Notes: a model not told the origin generated them from the sequence alone. 64,000 nucleotides of DNA from Lachnospiraceae bacterium (GCA_022790855.1 JAAVYA010000028.1:124001-188000); one strand, 5' to 3'; positions 18,720 to 27,452 are shown, counted from the stretch's first letter. Translations and numbers: made by a program.

Positions 18720-21218
18720 ATGAAAAAAAAGGTACAAAAATATTTATGCCTGCTCACCGTGGTGTCATTGGCAATCAGCGGGATACCGTTTTCTGTTTCG
18801 GCACAAGAGCCGGAAGCGGTGAAGAAAGAGACAACAGAAAGGGTCCGTTCGGCGGCCAGCCCACTTGCTGGGGAAAGTGGGGTGACAGTTAGTTCCCGGG
18901 AAGAGTTTATGACGGCATTGCAGGCGCAAAAAAGTCCGATCATAGTAAGCAATTTAGTTACGATCGGAAAGGAAGCGGATTCTATTGGCAGAATGCTTCC
19001 GGTGTATATTCCGGATGGCACTGTAATCAAGGGAACCGAAAATGGAATTTTGAATTGCCGATCTCCAATTCAATTAGAAGGGGATGTCCGCATTGAGAAT
19101 ATAGAATTGACGTTTGAATCCTCAAATGCTTTGGGAAGTGTTCCCCATCGGGAGATATTTCTTGCAGGTCATCATCTTACCCTTGATAACGTAAGTACTT
19201 GGCTGGAAGGGTCAGAGGGCAGCCTGGGAGGCTTAGGCGGTTCCGAGACGGAATTGCTCCCGACTGTGTATGCCGGAGGATTTACCAACAGCCAGGTGGG
19301 AGGGAATGCATCCCTGGAAGTAGTAAATCCTAATTCCAAGACAATATTTCAGGCAATTTATATGGGACATGGAGCAGGGAATGACGGAAAGGTGCCATAC
19401 CAGGGGACGGCTGCAGTTCATTTGGCTCCGGGAGTGACCGTACGGGATCAGGTGGATGTCAGCCAGAATAGCCGAGCGGATATTTCTATCTCCGGCAAAG
19501 AGAATTCTGCGGCTATGTCAAAGAAGTTTTATGGGAATGAAAATACGACTTTGACGATAAGCGGCAGTAAGCTGGAAGATGTAGTCGTTGAAAATATTGG
19601 AAACCTTGTGATAAAGAATAGAGCCACCGTAAGGCCGTCGAATAATACTTTGCAAAATGTCACCCTTCAGCAGGGTGGCTGCCTGGATTTAGAGGGGGTT
19701 AGTAGCAAGGATGTTTTAATCACAGGAAGCTTCAGCGGCGTTGAGAATGCACAGGAAGAACGGGGAATCCTTGTGGTAAACGAGCAAAGCTCCTTGATGA
19801 TTGAGGGGAACGTAACTGGTACTACCCAGTTTCAGACAAGTTCCCGTTTGTTTCCAGGAAGCTTTTCCATTGGCTGGCCTTATATTTCAGTTGTACAGGA
19901 ACATGCATCTGACAATAATTTTGTATTGTCCCAGGCAAGTATGGATCGAGGCTATCAATTAAATTATACTCGGGGAAATTGGACCGTATGCTGGGCAAAT
20001 GAAGGGGAGATCCTGCAGATTGGAAGCGTAGATATTGTTTCCTCCCCTTCCTGGGTACTTTTAGATAAAATAAAAATTGACCAGGAGATGCTGCCGGGAA
20101 ATGGCACATATTTGGAAATTACATGGAAAGATCAAAATGGCAGACCTCTTTCTGTTCAAGAGGTAGAAGACGAACTCCTTTTTTACAATGTTTATGTAGT
20201 AAAATCTGAATATTGGGAAAGCGATGCTCCTGATCTGTTGGCAAAAACGGATTGGTCCAATGCCATCCTCTTGGAGACATCTCCGGATTATCCGGGCAAA
20301 TACTTCCTTCAGGCCTTTGAGGGAGCGAAGTTGGGTGACTATACGCTATTATTTGTCAGCGAATATGAAGAGGGTTTGAATACGGTCCAGGATGTGAAGA
20401 ATCAGAAAAATAAAATAAAGGCGGAATGTAAAGTCAGTATCCTGGAGAAGGAACCGGAGGAGAAGCCGACTGTACCTGAAGAAAAGCCGACCGTACCGGA
20501 AGAGAAACCCACAATACCAGAGGAAAAGCCGACCGTACCGGAAGAGAAACCCACTCCCCCTACTGAAAATACAAATCCTTCGGTTCATACACACGTGTAC
20601 CGGACCGTGGTGACTAAGGCAACTTTGAAAAAGGATGGCAGCAGCATTCAGAAATGCAGCTGCGGAAAAATAAAATCAAAAAAGATCATCTACTATCCGA
20701 AAAAGATAATGCTTTCCAGCACTTCTATGGTTTACACTGGAAAAGTCAGAAAGCCTTCTGTAAAAGTGATAGATAAAAATGGTAAGGTGATCAGCAGCAG
20801 GAATTATAAGGTAACATACCAGAACAATATAAAAGTGGGAAGAGCCACGGCAACGATTACATTTTCCGGCAGTTACAGCGGAAAAGTAAAGAAAACCTTT
20901 GATATTACACCTAAGGCTGCAAGTCTTTCAAAGGTCACGGCAAAATCCAAAGGGTTTACTGTGAATTGGAAGAAACAGACAGCTCAAACAACCGGATATC
21001 AGATTCAGTATTCTACAAGTTCGAAGTTTACAAAAAAGACGACAAGCACGGTAACCGTTAAAAGTAATCGGACAACGTCAAAAACAGTTACCAAAAAGAA
21101 GGCTGGAAAACGGTATTACGTAAGAATCCGAACCTATAAGAATGTTAAGATCGGAAAAAAGACGGTGCAATTCTATTCCCAGTGGTCAAAGGCAAAATCC
21201 GTCAAAGTAAAAAAATAA
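18720..21218 (+). CDS. Secreted multidomain protein: beta-helix region, Pro/Glu repeat linker, Ig-like/FnIII C-terminus
   Basis: 832 residues. A classic signal peptide (KKKVQKYLCLLTVVSLAISG...VSA, cleavage near 30) is followed by a region rich in short strands (about 70-400; pectate-lyase-like turns such as IKGTENGILNCRSPIQLEG, LTISGSKLEDVVVENIGN), then a domain to about 575, five tandem EEKPTxP units (580-614), an Ala/Cys segment (HTHVYRTVVTKATLKKDG, CSCGK) and two basic Ig-like/FnIII modules (MVYTGKVRKPSVKV; VNWKKQTAQTTGYQIQYS). No sortase motif. Surface association through the very basic C-terminus is likely. Such proteins in Clostridia are adhesins or glycan-handling proteins; the target is unknown. 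A strong terminator follows. Confidence 0.85.
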   Translation: MKKKVQKYLCLLTVVSLAISGIPFSVSAQEPEAVKKETTERVRSAASPLAGESGVTVSSREEFMTALQAQKSPIIVSNLVTIGKEADSIGRMLPVYIPDGTVIKGTENGILNCRSPIQLEGDVRIENIELTFESSNALGSVPHREIFLAGHHLTLDNVSTWLEGSEGSLGGLGGSETELLPTVYAGGFTNSQVGGNASLEVVNPNSKTIFQAIYMGHGAGNDGKVPYQGTAAVHLAPGVTVRDQVDVSQNSRADISISGKENSAAMSKKFYGNENTTLTISGSKLEDVVVENIGNLVIKNRATVRPSNNTLQNVTLQQGGCLDLEGVSSKDVLITGSFSGVENAQEERGILVVNEQSSLMIEGNVTGTTQFQTSSRLFPGSFSIGWPYISVVQEHASDNNFVLSQASMDRGYQLNYTRGNWTVCWANEGEILQIGSVDIVSSPSWVLLDKIKIDQEMLPGNGTYLEITWKDQNGRPLSVQEVEDELLFYNVYVVKSEYWESDAPDLLAKTDWSNAILLETSPDYPGKYFLQAFEGAKLGDYTLLFVSEYEEGLNTVQDVKNQKNKIKAECKVSILEKEPEEKPTVPEEKPTVPEEKPTIPEEKPTVPEEKPTPPTENTNPSVHTHVYRTVVTKATLKKDGSSIQKCSCGKIKSKKIIYYPKKIMLSSTSMVYTGKVRKPSVKVIDKNGKVISSRNYKVTYQNNIKVGRATATITFSGSYSGKVKKTFDITPKAASLSKVTAKSKGFTVNWKKQTAQTTGYQIQYSTSSKFTKKTTSTVTVKSNRTTSKTVTKKKAGKRYYVRIRTYKNVKIGKKTVQFYSQWSKAKSVKVKK
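20457..20561 (+). repeat. Five in-frame 21-nt repeats encoding EEKPTxP
   Basis: Five consecutive 7-residue units (EEKPTVP, EEKPTVP, EEKPTIP, EEKPTVP, EEKPTPP) inside the secreted protein gene form a stiff Pro/Glu linker. Codons differ between units, so the array is old or under protein-level selection. Confidence 0.9.
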
Positions 21219-21230
21219 AGTCCAAATATC

Positions 21231-21269
21231 AAAAGAGTGTGCTCTTTCCGAGAAGGAGCACACTCTTTT
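21231..21269 (+). terminator. Strong terminator after the secreted protein gene
   Basis: AAAAGAGTGTGCTC (21231-21244) and GAGCACACTCTTTT (21256-21269) form a perfect 14-bp stem with terminal T residues; it can work in both directions. Confidence 0.88.
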
Positions 21270-21394
21270 GAGTTCCATATAGTAAGAGATAAAATCTTGT
21301 ATAAGATTTCAAAACCCACTATAGTTTTTATGTTGACCCGGAGCAAATGGAGGACTTGCCGTAATTTCTTCATAACCTGATTCCACTTTGACAT
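21270..21394 (-). pseudogene. Remnant of the start of a membrane glycerophosphodiester phosphodiesterase gene
   Basis: On the minus strand an ATG at 21394 opens about 41 residues (KKLRQVLHLLRVNIKTIVG, FEILYKILSLTIW) that resemble the first membrane helix of GDPD proteins with an N-terminal membrane domain. After that the frame runs into the neighbouring terminator and the 3' end of the secreted protein gene and stops being protein-like. The catalytic part is absent. Assignment rests on pattern memory of the LLRxNxxTxxGFExLYKxLS motif. Confidence 0.4.
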
Positions 21395-21416
21395 TTGTAA
21401 TTTGGCCGTTTTGATG

Positions 21417-22748
21417 TCAGTAATGATATCGTTTCCTGTACTTTAAAAATAAAAATCCGGACAGCGCCAGAGCCATCAGCTCTGCCGCGGGCGTTGCAAG
21501 CCAAATCCCGTTTACGCCTAGAAAAATCGGCAGTACGATCATGGTAATCAGCATAAACACAAAGGATCTTGAAAATGCAAGAATGGCTGAAATGATACCA
21601 TTGGATAATGCCGTGAACATCCCGCTGGCAAAAATGTTAAAGCCGATAAAAAACAATGCCATCGTGCATATCCTGTTTCCGGTAACCGCAAGGCCGTACA
21701 CCGGATTGTCCGGGCGGGCGAACACGGACACCAGCGGCCTGGTAAGGAAAAAGGAGGCAAAAGCCGTGACGAGAGAAATACAGGCAATGATTTTGAGGCT
21801 GGAAGCGGCCAGTTTTTTTAGTTTTTCATGGTTTTGCTCTCCGAAGTAATAACTAATCATGGGAGCCACACCATAAGTATAACCTGTATACAGGGAACTT
21901 GCAAACATCAGTACATACATGATGATAGTTACGGCTGCCACGCCGTCTTCTCCCACATAAGAGAGCATGGTCCAGTTAAACATCATGGTGATAATTCCGG
22001 TAACAAGAGCCGTGGCCATTTCAGAGCAGCCGTTGGAAGCTGCATTTGCCAGAACCTGAAACCGGAAGGAAGGACGCTGAAAGTGAAGCAGGCTCTTTTT
22101 CCGGCTGAAAACCACAAGCCCTACAAGCGCAGTTACGGAATATCCCATGCCGGTAGCAATGGCTGCGCCGCCGATTCCCATATGAAATACGGCAAGGAAC
22201 AGATAGTCAAGAAGGATATTCAAAACTCCTCCGGCAACGGAACAGATCAAAGAAAGCGTCGCTTTTTCGCTGGCGATCATGTAAAGGGTGAAGTTATTCA
22301 TTAGCAGAATGGGAATGGTAAACATCAGATAACGGCTTAAATACCCCCCACAATACCCGGCGACTGCTCCAGACAGGCCCATACCAGAAAAAATGGGATT
22401 CATAGCCGCATATCCCAGGATGCACATCACAAGTCCCACGACGATGTTCACCAAGATCAGAAAGGTAAAATCACTTCGTGCCTCATCCGCTTTATGTTCC
22501 CCCATTTTTCTCATAATGACGGCGCTGCCTCCGGTGGCAAGCATAGTGGAAATCGCAGTGACAAGCTGGATGATAGGAGCGGTGAGGTTGATCGCCGAGA
22601 GGGCGTCTGTTCCGATGAAATTCGACACAAACAGCCCGTCTACCATGGTATAAAAAGAGATGAATATGGTCATGGCAATGGTGGGAAGGGCAAATTTAAG
22701 AATATTTTTCAATGTGACGGGTTTTTCGTAGGCAGTTGATTGTTCCAT
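21417..22748 (-). CDS. MATE-family multidrug efflux transporter
   Basis: 443 residues, about 12 hydrophobic helices in two halves. The start (LKNILKFALPTIAMTIFISFYTMVDGLFVSNFIGTDALSAINL, 443-residue total) and its repeat after helix 6 (NAASNGCSEMATALV) are typical of Na+/H+-driven MATE pumps. It is divergent from a MerR-type activator and its promoter has the 19-nt spacer characteristic of MerR control, so drug- or phenolic-inducible efflux is likely. Confidence 0.92.
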   Translation of the reverse strand: MEQSTAYEKPVTLKNILKFALPTIAMTIFISFYTMVDGLFVSNFIGTDALSAINLTAPIIQLVTAISTMLATGGSAVIMRKMGEHKADEARSDFTFLILVNIVVGLVMCILGYAAMNPIFSGMGLSGAVAGYCGGYLSRYLMFTIPILLMNNFTLYMIASEKATLSLICSVAGGVLNILLDYLFLAVFHMGIGGAAIATGMGYSVTALVGLVVFSRKKSLLHFQRPSFRFQVLANAASNGCSEMATALVTGIITMMFNWTMLSYVGEDGVAAVTIIMYVLMFASSLYTGYTYGVAPMISYYFGEQNHEKLKKLAASSLKIIACISLVTAFASFFLTRPLVSVFARPDNPVYGLAVTGNRICTMALFFIGFNIFASGMFTALSNGIISAILAFSRSFVFMLITMIVLPIFLGVNGIWLATPAAELMALALSGFLFLKYRKRYHY

Positions 22749-22789
22749 AGGAATCTCCTTTCGTATTGCATTTTCTTTCTGTGTAGAGT

Positions 22790-22820
22790 ATCATAAACCA
22801 TACAGTAACAGTACGGTCAA
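22790..22820 (-). promoter_or_regulatory. MerR-type promoter of the MATE gene with 19-bp spacer and dyad
   Basis: Reading the minus strand: TTGACC (22820-22815), a 19-nt spacer, TATGAT (22795-22790). The spacer contains ACCRTAC-N7-GTAYGGT-like half-sites (plus strand ACCATAC...GTACGGT). An over-long spacer carrying a dyad is the hallmark of promoters untwisted by MerR-family activators, and a MerR gene starts 30 bp away. Confidence 0.85.
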
Positions 22821-22849
22821 GAGAAAAAATGATATTTGGAGGAATCATT

Positions 22850-23668
22850 ATGGATGAGAAAAGCAAGCTGCTCACCATCGGCCAGTTTGCAGCCCTTCAC
22901 GGCATAAATAAAAAGACGCTGATGTGGTATGATGAGATGGGATTGTTTCAGCCGGCGGTCGTCAATCCGGAAAACGGATACCGCTTCTATAATTACCATC
23001 AAAGCGCTATGCTGGAAACAATCCTTCTGCTGAGAGAACTGGAAGTGCCCATTAGCGAGATAAAAAAGTTCATGGAGAACCGTTCTGCTAGAAGTATGAA
23101 GGAGCTTCTGGACGAGCAGATTGAAGAACTGGATGTGAATATGCGTCATTTAAAGGCTGTCCGAAAAACCCTGTGCAACTATCAGGAAAATATGGATATG
23201 CTGCTGCATATGGATTTGTCCCAGATTTGCATTATTTCGAAAAAAGCATGCAGCCTGGTGACCGTAGAGATCAGCCAGGATGCTTCCTATGATAAACAGG
23301 TGGAGCTGATTACCGCGGAAACCCAGAAGTACCAGCTCCGCCGCCTGCACGATGCTTCCTATGGGACGATGATTTCTGTAGAAAGCTTATATCACGGCGC
23401 TTATCATGATTATTCCAAATTGTTTATTGAGATTCCCTTTCCCATACGCCAGAAGGGTCTTCATGTACAGCCTTCCGGCAGATATGTAAGGGCGTTTTAC
23501 CAAGGAGACTGGGAGGCAATGCCGGAAAAATATGAAGAAATTTTTGCGTTTGGACGGGAACATGGGTTGGAATTCACAGGATTTTCCTACGAAAAAATTA
23601 TCAATAGCAATGTAACGGACCGTATGGAAGAATATATTGTACAGATTGAAATGCCAGTGCTGGAATGA
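22850..23668 (+). CDS. MerR-family regulator (BmrR-like)
   Basis: 272 residues from ATG 22850 (GGAGGA 7 nt upstream). N-terminal winged HTH (KLLTIGQFAALHGINKKTLMWYDEMGLF; NGYRFYNYHQ), a dimerisation coiled coil (about 80-125), and a C-terminal GyrI-like effector-binding domain (about 150-272; GLHVQPSGRYVRAFYQGDWEAMPEKYEEI). Related BmrR proteins bind cationic or aromatic drugs and switch on efflux genes. It probably activates the divergent MATE gene and may be relevant to the C-glycoside genes behind it, from which a terminator separates it. Confidence 0.92.
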   Translation: MDEKSKLLTIGQFAALHGINKKTLMWYDEMGLFQPAVVNPENGYRFYNYHQSAMLETILLLRELEVPISEIKKFMENRSARSMKELLDEQIEELDVNMRHLKAVRKTLCNYQENMDMLLHMDLSQICIISKKACSLVTVEISQDASYDKQVELITAETQKYQLRRLHDASYGTMISVESLYHGAYHDYSKLFIEIPFPIRQKGLHVQPSGRYVRAFYQGDWEAMPEKYEEIFAFGREHGLEFTGFSYEKIINSNVTDRMEEYIVQIEMPVLE

Positions 23669-23691
23669 AAAAGCGGCAGCTAAAATCACAG

Positions 23692-23714
23692 GTTTCACAA
23701 TGTGAAACTTTTTT
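23692..23714 (+). terminator. Terminator of the MerR gene / possible operator of the C-glycoside genes
   Basis: GTTTCAC-AAT-GTGAAAC (23692-23708) is a perfect 7-3-7 palindrome followed by TTTTTT. It ends the MerR gene; lying about 42 nt upstream of the next -10, it could also bind a regulator. Confidence 0.7.
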
Positions 23715-23726
23715 CTCAGAAAGATG

Positions 23727-23755
23727 GTAAAAAATGACGGAACATACGGTATAAT
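23727..23755 (+). promoter_or_regulatory. Promoter region of the C-glycoside deglycosidase genes
   Basis: A consensus -10 TATAAT lies at 23750-23755, 48 nt before the start codon. The -35 is poor (GGTAAA-like), which suggests an activator is needed. Confidence 0.5.
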
Positions 23756-23802
23756 TCAAGTATCAAAGTGTGCAGCCAGCACAAAAAAGAAGGAGTGACA
23801 GT

Positions 23803-24219
23803 ATGGATTTTCAGGCTTATAACAAAATTTTAATCTGCAAGGACGACATTGAAAATGTAGTTGTGGAAGGTGTAACCGTAGGCTACGAATTCAAGATCAA
23901 ATACCCCTCTTATCGAGGCGTATTTTTAAGCTGCATTGAGGATCTGCGCTTTAAAATGGACGGGGAGCCCATTGACCCCAAGGATATTTATTTTTACTTA
24001 AACGGCAAACAGTTTTTGCTGGACGAGCTTCCGGAATGCTTTAAGGAATACTGGTTTGTCCGCGAAAAGGCTACGATTCGGGTGATGAAGTCCGGCGGAA
24101 TTGCCCCAGGCGCTCATAGCCTTAATGTCTTTATGAAACATCGTGTACCTTATACCGGGTATTTTGGGCAGTATCTGGTATTAGACAGCGATATGACCGA
24201 CACCTTAACAGCGAAATAG
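23803..24219 (+). CDS. C-glycoside deglycosidase beta subunit (DUF6379-like)
   Basis: 138 residues from ATG 23803 (AAGGAG 8 nt upstream). All-beta small protein: IENVVVEGVTVGYEFKIKYPSYRGVFLSCIEDLRFKMDG, DPKDIYFYLNGKQF, GAHSLNVFMKHRVPYTGYF. It matches my memory of the small subunit of C-C bond-cleaving glycosidases (DgpB/DgpC of strain PUE, DfgA/DfgB of Eubacterium cellulosolvens), where it binds next to the catalytic TIM barrel. Here it is 12 nt upstream of the large subunit. The complex releases the aglycone from 3-oxo-C-glucosides. Aglycone specificity cannot be read. Confidence 0.82.
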   Translation: MDFQAYNKILICKDDIENVVVEGVTVGYEFKIKYPSYRGVFLSCIEDLRFKMDGEPIDPKDIYFYLNGKQFLLDELPECFKEYWFVREKATIRVMKSGGIAPGAHSLNVFMKHRVPYTGYFGQYLVLDSDMTDTLTAK

Positions 24220-24231
24220 GAGGGAAGAACC

Positions 24232-25197
24232 ATGAACCAGGATATCAAATTAGGAATTTCACTGTATAGCTTTTCCACGGAATATATCCATGAGAAATTG
24301 GATTTGGAAGGGGTGCTGAAAAAAGCAAGGGACATGGGCTACAAGGGCGTAGAGATTGTAGCGGCTCAGATGGTGCCGGAATACCCCTATCCTTCCGACA
24401 AATGGCTGGCGGAATTTAAGGGCCTTTTAGAAAAATATGACCTGGAGCCGGTGTGCTGGAGCGCTTATGTGGATATGGGAATCCGCACAGACCGGGATTT
24501 GACGGAAGATGAGATTATCCAGTATACCGTGAATGACTTGATTTATGCAAAAAAAGCCGGATTTCCTATGGTGCGTACGCAGCATGCTATTTCCCCGGCT
24601 ATTTTCCGTAAGATGATTCCTTTCTGCAAGGAATTGGGCATGAAGCTGACGATCGAAATGCATCATCCCCATCATCCAGGGGTGCCGGTATGGCAGGAGT
24701 ATTTTGACATCATGCGGGGAGAAGGAAAGGGCGTTTTGGGTTTTGTGCCAGATTTCAGTATTTTCCAGACCATGCCTCATCAGCTTTACCTGAATCAGGC
24801 TGCAGAATTTGGATGCAGAAAAGAAAAATTGGATGAGATCATTGAGATCCACAAGACCTCCAAGGATATGTCCCTCATTGAAACAGGAGACTTTAACGAG
24901 ATCGAAAAGCATACCGCAGAAGAGATGTTTGGCAAATTCTCCGCACCGGGAAAGATAGAGCAGCTAAAAGAATATGTGGACTGCATTTTCTATATTCACG
25001 GCAAGTTCTACTATCTGGACAACGATGACCACGATCCCTGCATCCCCTACGAGGAGATCATTAAGACCATTAAGGAGTCAGGTTATAAGGGCTATATCGC
25101 CAGCGAGTATGAGGGCCACCATTTTGATGAGACGGTTGATTCCGAAGAGCAGCTCCGTCACTTTGTGGCTATGAATGAAAAATTATTGAATTGTTAA
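24232..25197 (+). CDS. C-glycoside deglycosidase alpha subunit (xylose-isomerase-like TIM barrel)
   Basis: 321 residues. TIM barrel with likely metal ligands Glu142 (in TIEMHHPHHPG), Asp174 (VPDFS), His256 (YIHGKF) and Glu292 (SEYEG), the usual Glu-Asp-His-Glu set of the sugar phosphate isomerase/epimerase fold; the run of four His at 144-148 is distinctive for this group. In characterised relatives a Mn2+-dependent alpha/beta complex breaks the C-C bond of 3-oxo-glucosylated flavonoids in the cytosol. Strong RBS (GGAGGGAAG). The small subunit precedes it; an oxidoreductase that could make the 3-oxo substrate follows. Confidence 0.83.
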   Translation: MNQDIKLGISLYSFSTEYIHEKLDLEGVLKKARDMGYKGVEIVAAQMVPEYPYPSDKWLAEFKGLLEKYDLEPVCWSAYVDMGIRTDRDLTEDEIIQYTVNDLIYAKKAGFPMVRTQHAISPAIFRKMIPFCKELGMKLTIEMHHPHHPGVPVWQEYFDIMRGEGKGVLGFVPDFSIFQTMPHQLYLNQAAEFGCRKEKLDEIIEIHKTSKDMSLIETGDFNEIEKHTAEEMFGKFSAPGKIEQLKEYVDCIFYIHGKFYYLDNDDHDPCIPYEEIIKTIKESGYKGYIASEYEGHHFDETVDSEEQLRHFVAMNEKLLNC

Positions 25198-25200
25198 AAC

Positions 25201-25216
25201 AGTGACATATGTCACT
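25201..25216. promoter_or_regulatory. Perfect 16-bp palindrome, candidate operator
   Basis: AGTGACATATGTCACT, four bases after the alpha-subunit stop and 61 nt before the next start. No T-run follows, so it is more operator-like than terminator-like. Confidence 0.55.
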
Positions 25217-25276
25217 ACAAAAAGAAACAAGAATATGGTAGACTAAGTAAAAGAAAAAACAGGAGGGATTTCCACA

Positions 25277-26395
25277 ATGAAAAACGGAAAATTACAGGTT
25301 GCACTGGTAGGCTGCGGCGGCATTGCCAACAATAAACATATGCCGGCATTACAGAAAATGTCTGATTTATGCGAAATTGTTGCATTCTGCGATATCATTG
25401 AGGAGCGTGCGGTAAAGGCAGCGAAGGAATATGGCACGGCGGATGCCAAAGTTTATACCGATTACAATGAGATGTACAAGGATCCGGAAATCGATGTGGT
25501 ACATGTATTAACCCCCAATGTGGCTCATTGCCCGGCAACGGTTGCAGCTTTCGAAGCTGGCAAGCATGTAATGTGCGAAAAGCCCATGGCTCACTGCACA
25601 GAAGATGCAAAGAAGATGATTGAAGCATGGAAGAAGTCCGGCAAGAAGTTCACCATCGGATATCAGAATCGTTTCCGTCCAGAGATCCAGAACTTAAAGA
25701 GAACCTGTGAAGCCGGGGAATTAGGAGATATCTATTACGGGAAAGCACATGCAGTCCGCAGACGCGCGGTTCCCACCTGGGGCGTATTCCCCAACAAGGC
25801 GCTGCAGGGCGGCGGTCCTTTGATCGATATCGGAACTCATGCCCTGGATATTACGTTATGGTGTATGGACAATTACAAACCTGTCAGCGTAACAGGATCT
25901 GTTTTCTATAAATTAGGCGGTTTGGAGCAGGCTACCGAAGGCAATATGTTCGGCCCCTGGGATCCGGAGACCTTTGAAGTAGAAGATTCCGCAATGGGAT
26001 TCATCAAGATGGAAGACGGCGCTACCATCAACCTAGAGGCTGCATGGGCGATCAATATGCTGGATTCCAGAGAAGCGTCCACAACATTGTGCGGAACCAA
26101 GGCCGGTGCGGAAGTATTTTCCGGTATGGGCTATCAGCAGGATCAGTTGATTTATAACAGAGGACGTAACGGCCAGCTGATGGAAGAGAAGCTGACATCA
26201 GCAGGAAATATCGCTTACTTTGAAGGCGGCGCCGGAGAACCGGGAACCATAGAAGCAAAACAGTGGCTGGAAGCGATTATTAACGATACGGAGCCTTTGG
26301 TAAAACCGGAACAGGCATATGTGGTTACCGAGATTCTGGAAGCGATCTATAAATCAGCAGAAACAGGCAAAGAAGTATATCTCAATGGGAAATAA
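25277..26395 (+). CDS. Gfo/Idh/MocA-family oxidoreductase
   Basis: 372 residues. Rossmann nucleotide site VGCGGIANNKHMPAL (11-25), the EKP motif at 101-103 (MCEKPMAH), and a C-terminal substrate domain with GGGPLIDIGTHALDITLW, where Asp and His of DIGTH are the usual catalytic residues. Strong RBS AGGAGGG. In C-glycoside pathways an enzyme of this class oxidises the sugar C3-OH to the 3-oxo form needed for C-C cleavage (DgpA in strain PUE) or reduces the released 3-oxo-glucose; the linkage to the deglycosidase genes supports one of these roles. Which direction is used is inference. Confidence 0.87.
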   Translation: MKNGKLQVALVGCGGIANNKHMPALQKMSDLCEIVAFCDIIEERAVKAAKEYGTADAKVYTDYNEMYKDPEIDVVHVLTPNVAHCPATVAAFEAGKHVMCEKPMAHCTEDAKKMIEAWKKSGKKFTIGYQNRFRPEIQNLKRTCEAGELGDIYYGKAHAVRRRAVPTWGVFPNKALQGGGPLIDIGTHALDITLWCMDNYKPVSVTGSVFYKLGGLEQATEGNMFGPWDPETFEVEDSAMGFIKMEDGATINLEAAWAINMLDSREASTTLCGTKAGAEVFSGMGYQQDQLIYNRGRNGQLMEEKLTSAGNIAYFEGGAGEPGTIEAKQWLEAIINDTEPLVKPEQAYVVTEILEAIYKSAETGKEVYLNGK

Positions 26396-26427
26396 TTCCC
26401 TGGAAAATAAAACAGGAGGCATTACAT

Positions 26428-27348
26428 ATGAAATTAGGATTTGTCAGCGCAATCTTAGATCAAAGCAGTTTTGAAGAAATGATCGATACCGCAAGCTCTT
26501 TGGGCTTTCAGTGTGTGGAAGTGGCTTGCTGGCCCCAAGGAAAAGCAGAGCGCCGGTATGCAGGCGTTTCTCATATTGACTGTGAGAAAGCGGCTGTGGA
26601 TGATGGTTATGTATCTTATATAAAGGATTATTGTGCAAAGAAGAATATTGAAATATCCTCTCTTGCATTTTACCCCAACACCATGGATGGAGATTTGGAG
26701 AAACGTCAGGCAGCCGTAAAGCATTTGAAGAATGTGATCCGTGCCAGCGCAAAACTGGGTATTAACATGGTGACTACATTTATCGGAAGAGATCAGAGCA
26801 AGAATATAGAAGAAAACCTGGAACTGGTAAAAGAAATATGGCCTCCCATTATGGATTTGGCAAAAGAGCAGGGGGTTAAGGTTGCCATTGAAAATTGTCC
26901 CATGCTGTTTGGGGCGGATCAGTGGCCTGGCGGACAGAACCTGATGACTACTCCGGCTAACTGGAAAAAAGTCTTTGAGATTCTTCCTTACGAAAACCTG
27001 GGGATCAACTACGATCCTTCCCATTTTGTATGGCAGATGATCGACTACATTAAGCCGATTTATGAATTTAAAGATAAGATTTTCCATGTACATTATAAAG
27101 ATATCAAGGTATATCATGATAAGCTTGACCAATGCGGTATTATGGCATATCCTTTGGACTTTATGTCACCCAAGCTTCCCGGCCTGGGAGATGTGGACTG
27201 GGGAAAATACGTGTCTGCTTTAACGGATATCGGTTATGACGGGTATACATGCATCGAGGTTGAGGACAAGGCTTTTGAAGGAACCCAGGAGAAAGTTCTG
27301 GACAGCCTGAAGCTGAGCAAGAAATATATGGAGAATTTTGTAATTTAG
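26428..27348 (+). CDS. Sugar phosphate isomerase/epimerase family TIM barrel
   Basis: 306 residues. Metal-site residues: Glu155 (VAIENCPM), Asp196 (NYDPSHF), His222 (FHVHYKD) and Glu in CIEVED (about 277-279). It is clearly different from the deglycosidase alpha subunit. Relatives such as YcjR and IolE act on keto-sugars or keto-inositols, so epimerisation or isomerisation of a 3-oxo-sugar product is plausible. It lies 32 nt after the oxidoreductase (GGAGGC site) and is probably co-transcribed. Confidence 0.85.
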   Translation: MKLGFVSAILDQSSFEEMIDTASSLGFQCVEVACWPQGKAERRYAGVSHIDCEKAAVDDGYVSYIKDYCAKKNIEISSLAFYPNTMDGDLEKRQAAVKHLKNVIRASAKLGINMVTTFIGRDQSKNIEENLELVKEIWPPIMDLAKEQGVKVAIENCPMLFGADQWPGGQNLMTTPANWKKVFEILPYENLGINYDPSHFVWQMIDYIKPIYEFKDKIFHVHYKDIKVYHDKLDQCGIMAYPLDFMSPKLPGLGDVDWGKYVSALTDIGYDGYTCIEVEDKAFEGTQEKVLDSLKLSKKYMENFVI

Positions 27349-27452
27349 TTAAAATATTTTTCTGTTAGTAATGAGCGGTGCCCAAATATGCGGAGCAGCA
27401 GCAGCGTCGTACTTTAAGACACTGTTTGCTGCTTCGTTTTTTGGATTACGGC

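Noticed and set aside
20457-20561. Tandem 21-nt repeats as a CRISPR or minisatellite
   Set aside because: No spacers; the units are in frame and encode a Pro/Glu linker.
27385-27442. Hairpin AGCAGCA/TGCTGCT followed by TCGTTTTTT as a terminator before the CocE gene
   Set aside because: The arms are short and the loop long; the match may be chance in a GCA-rich stretch.
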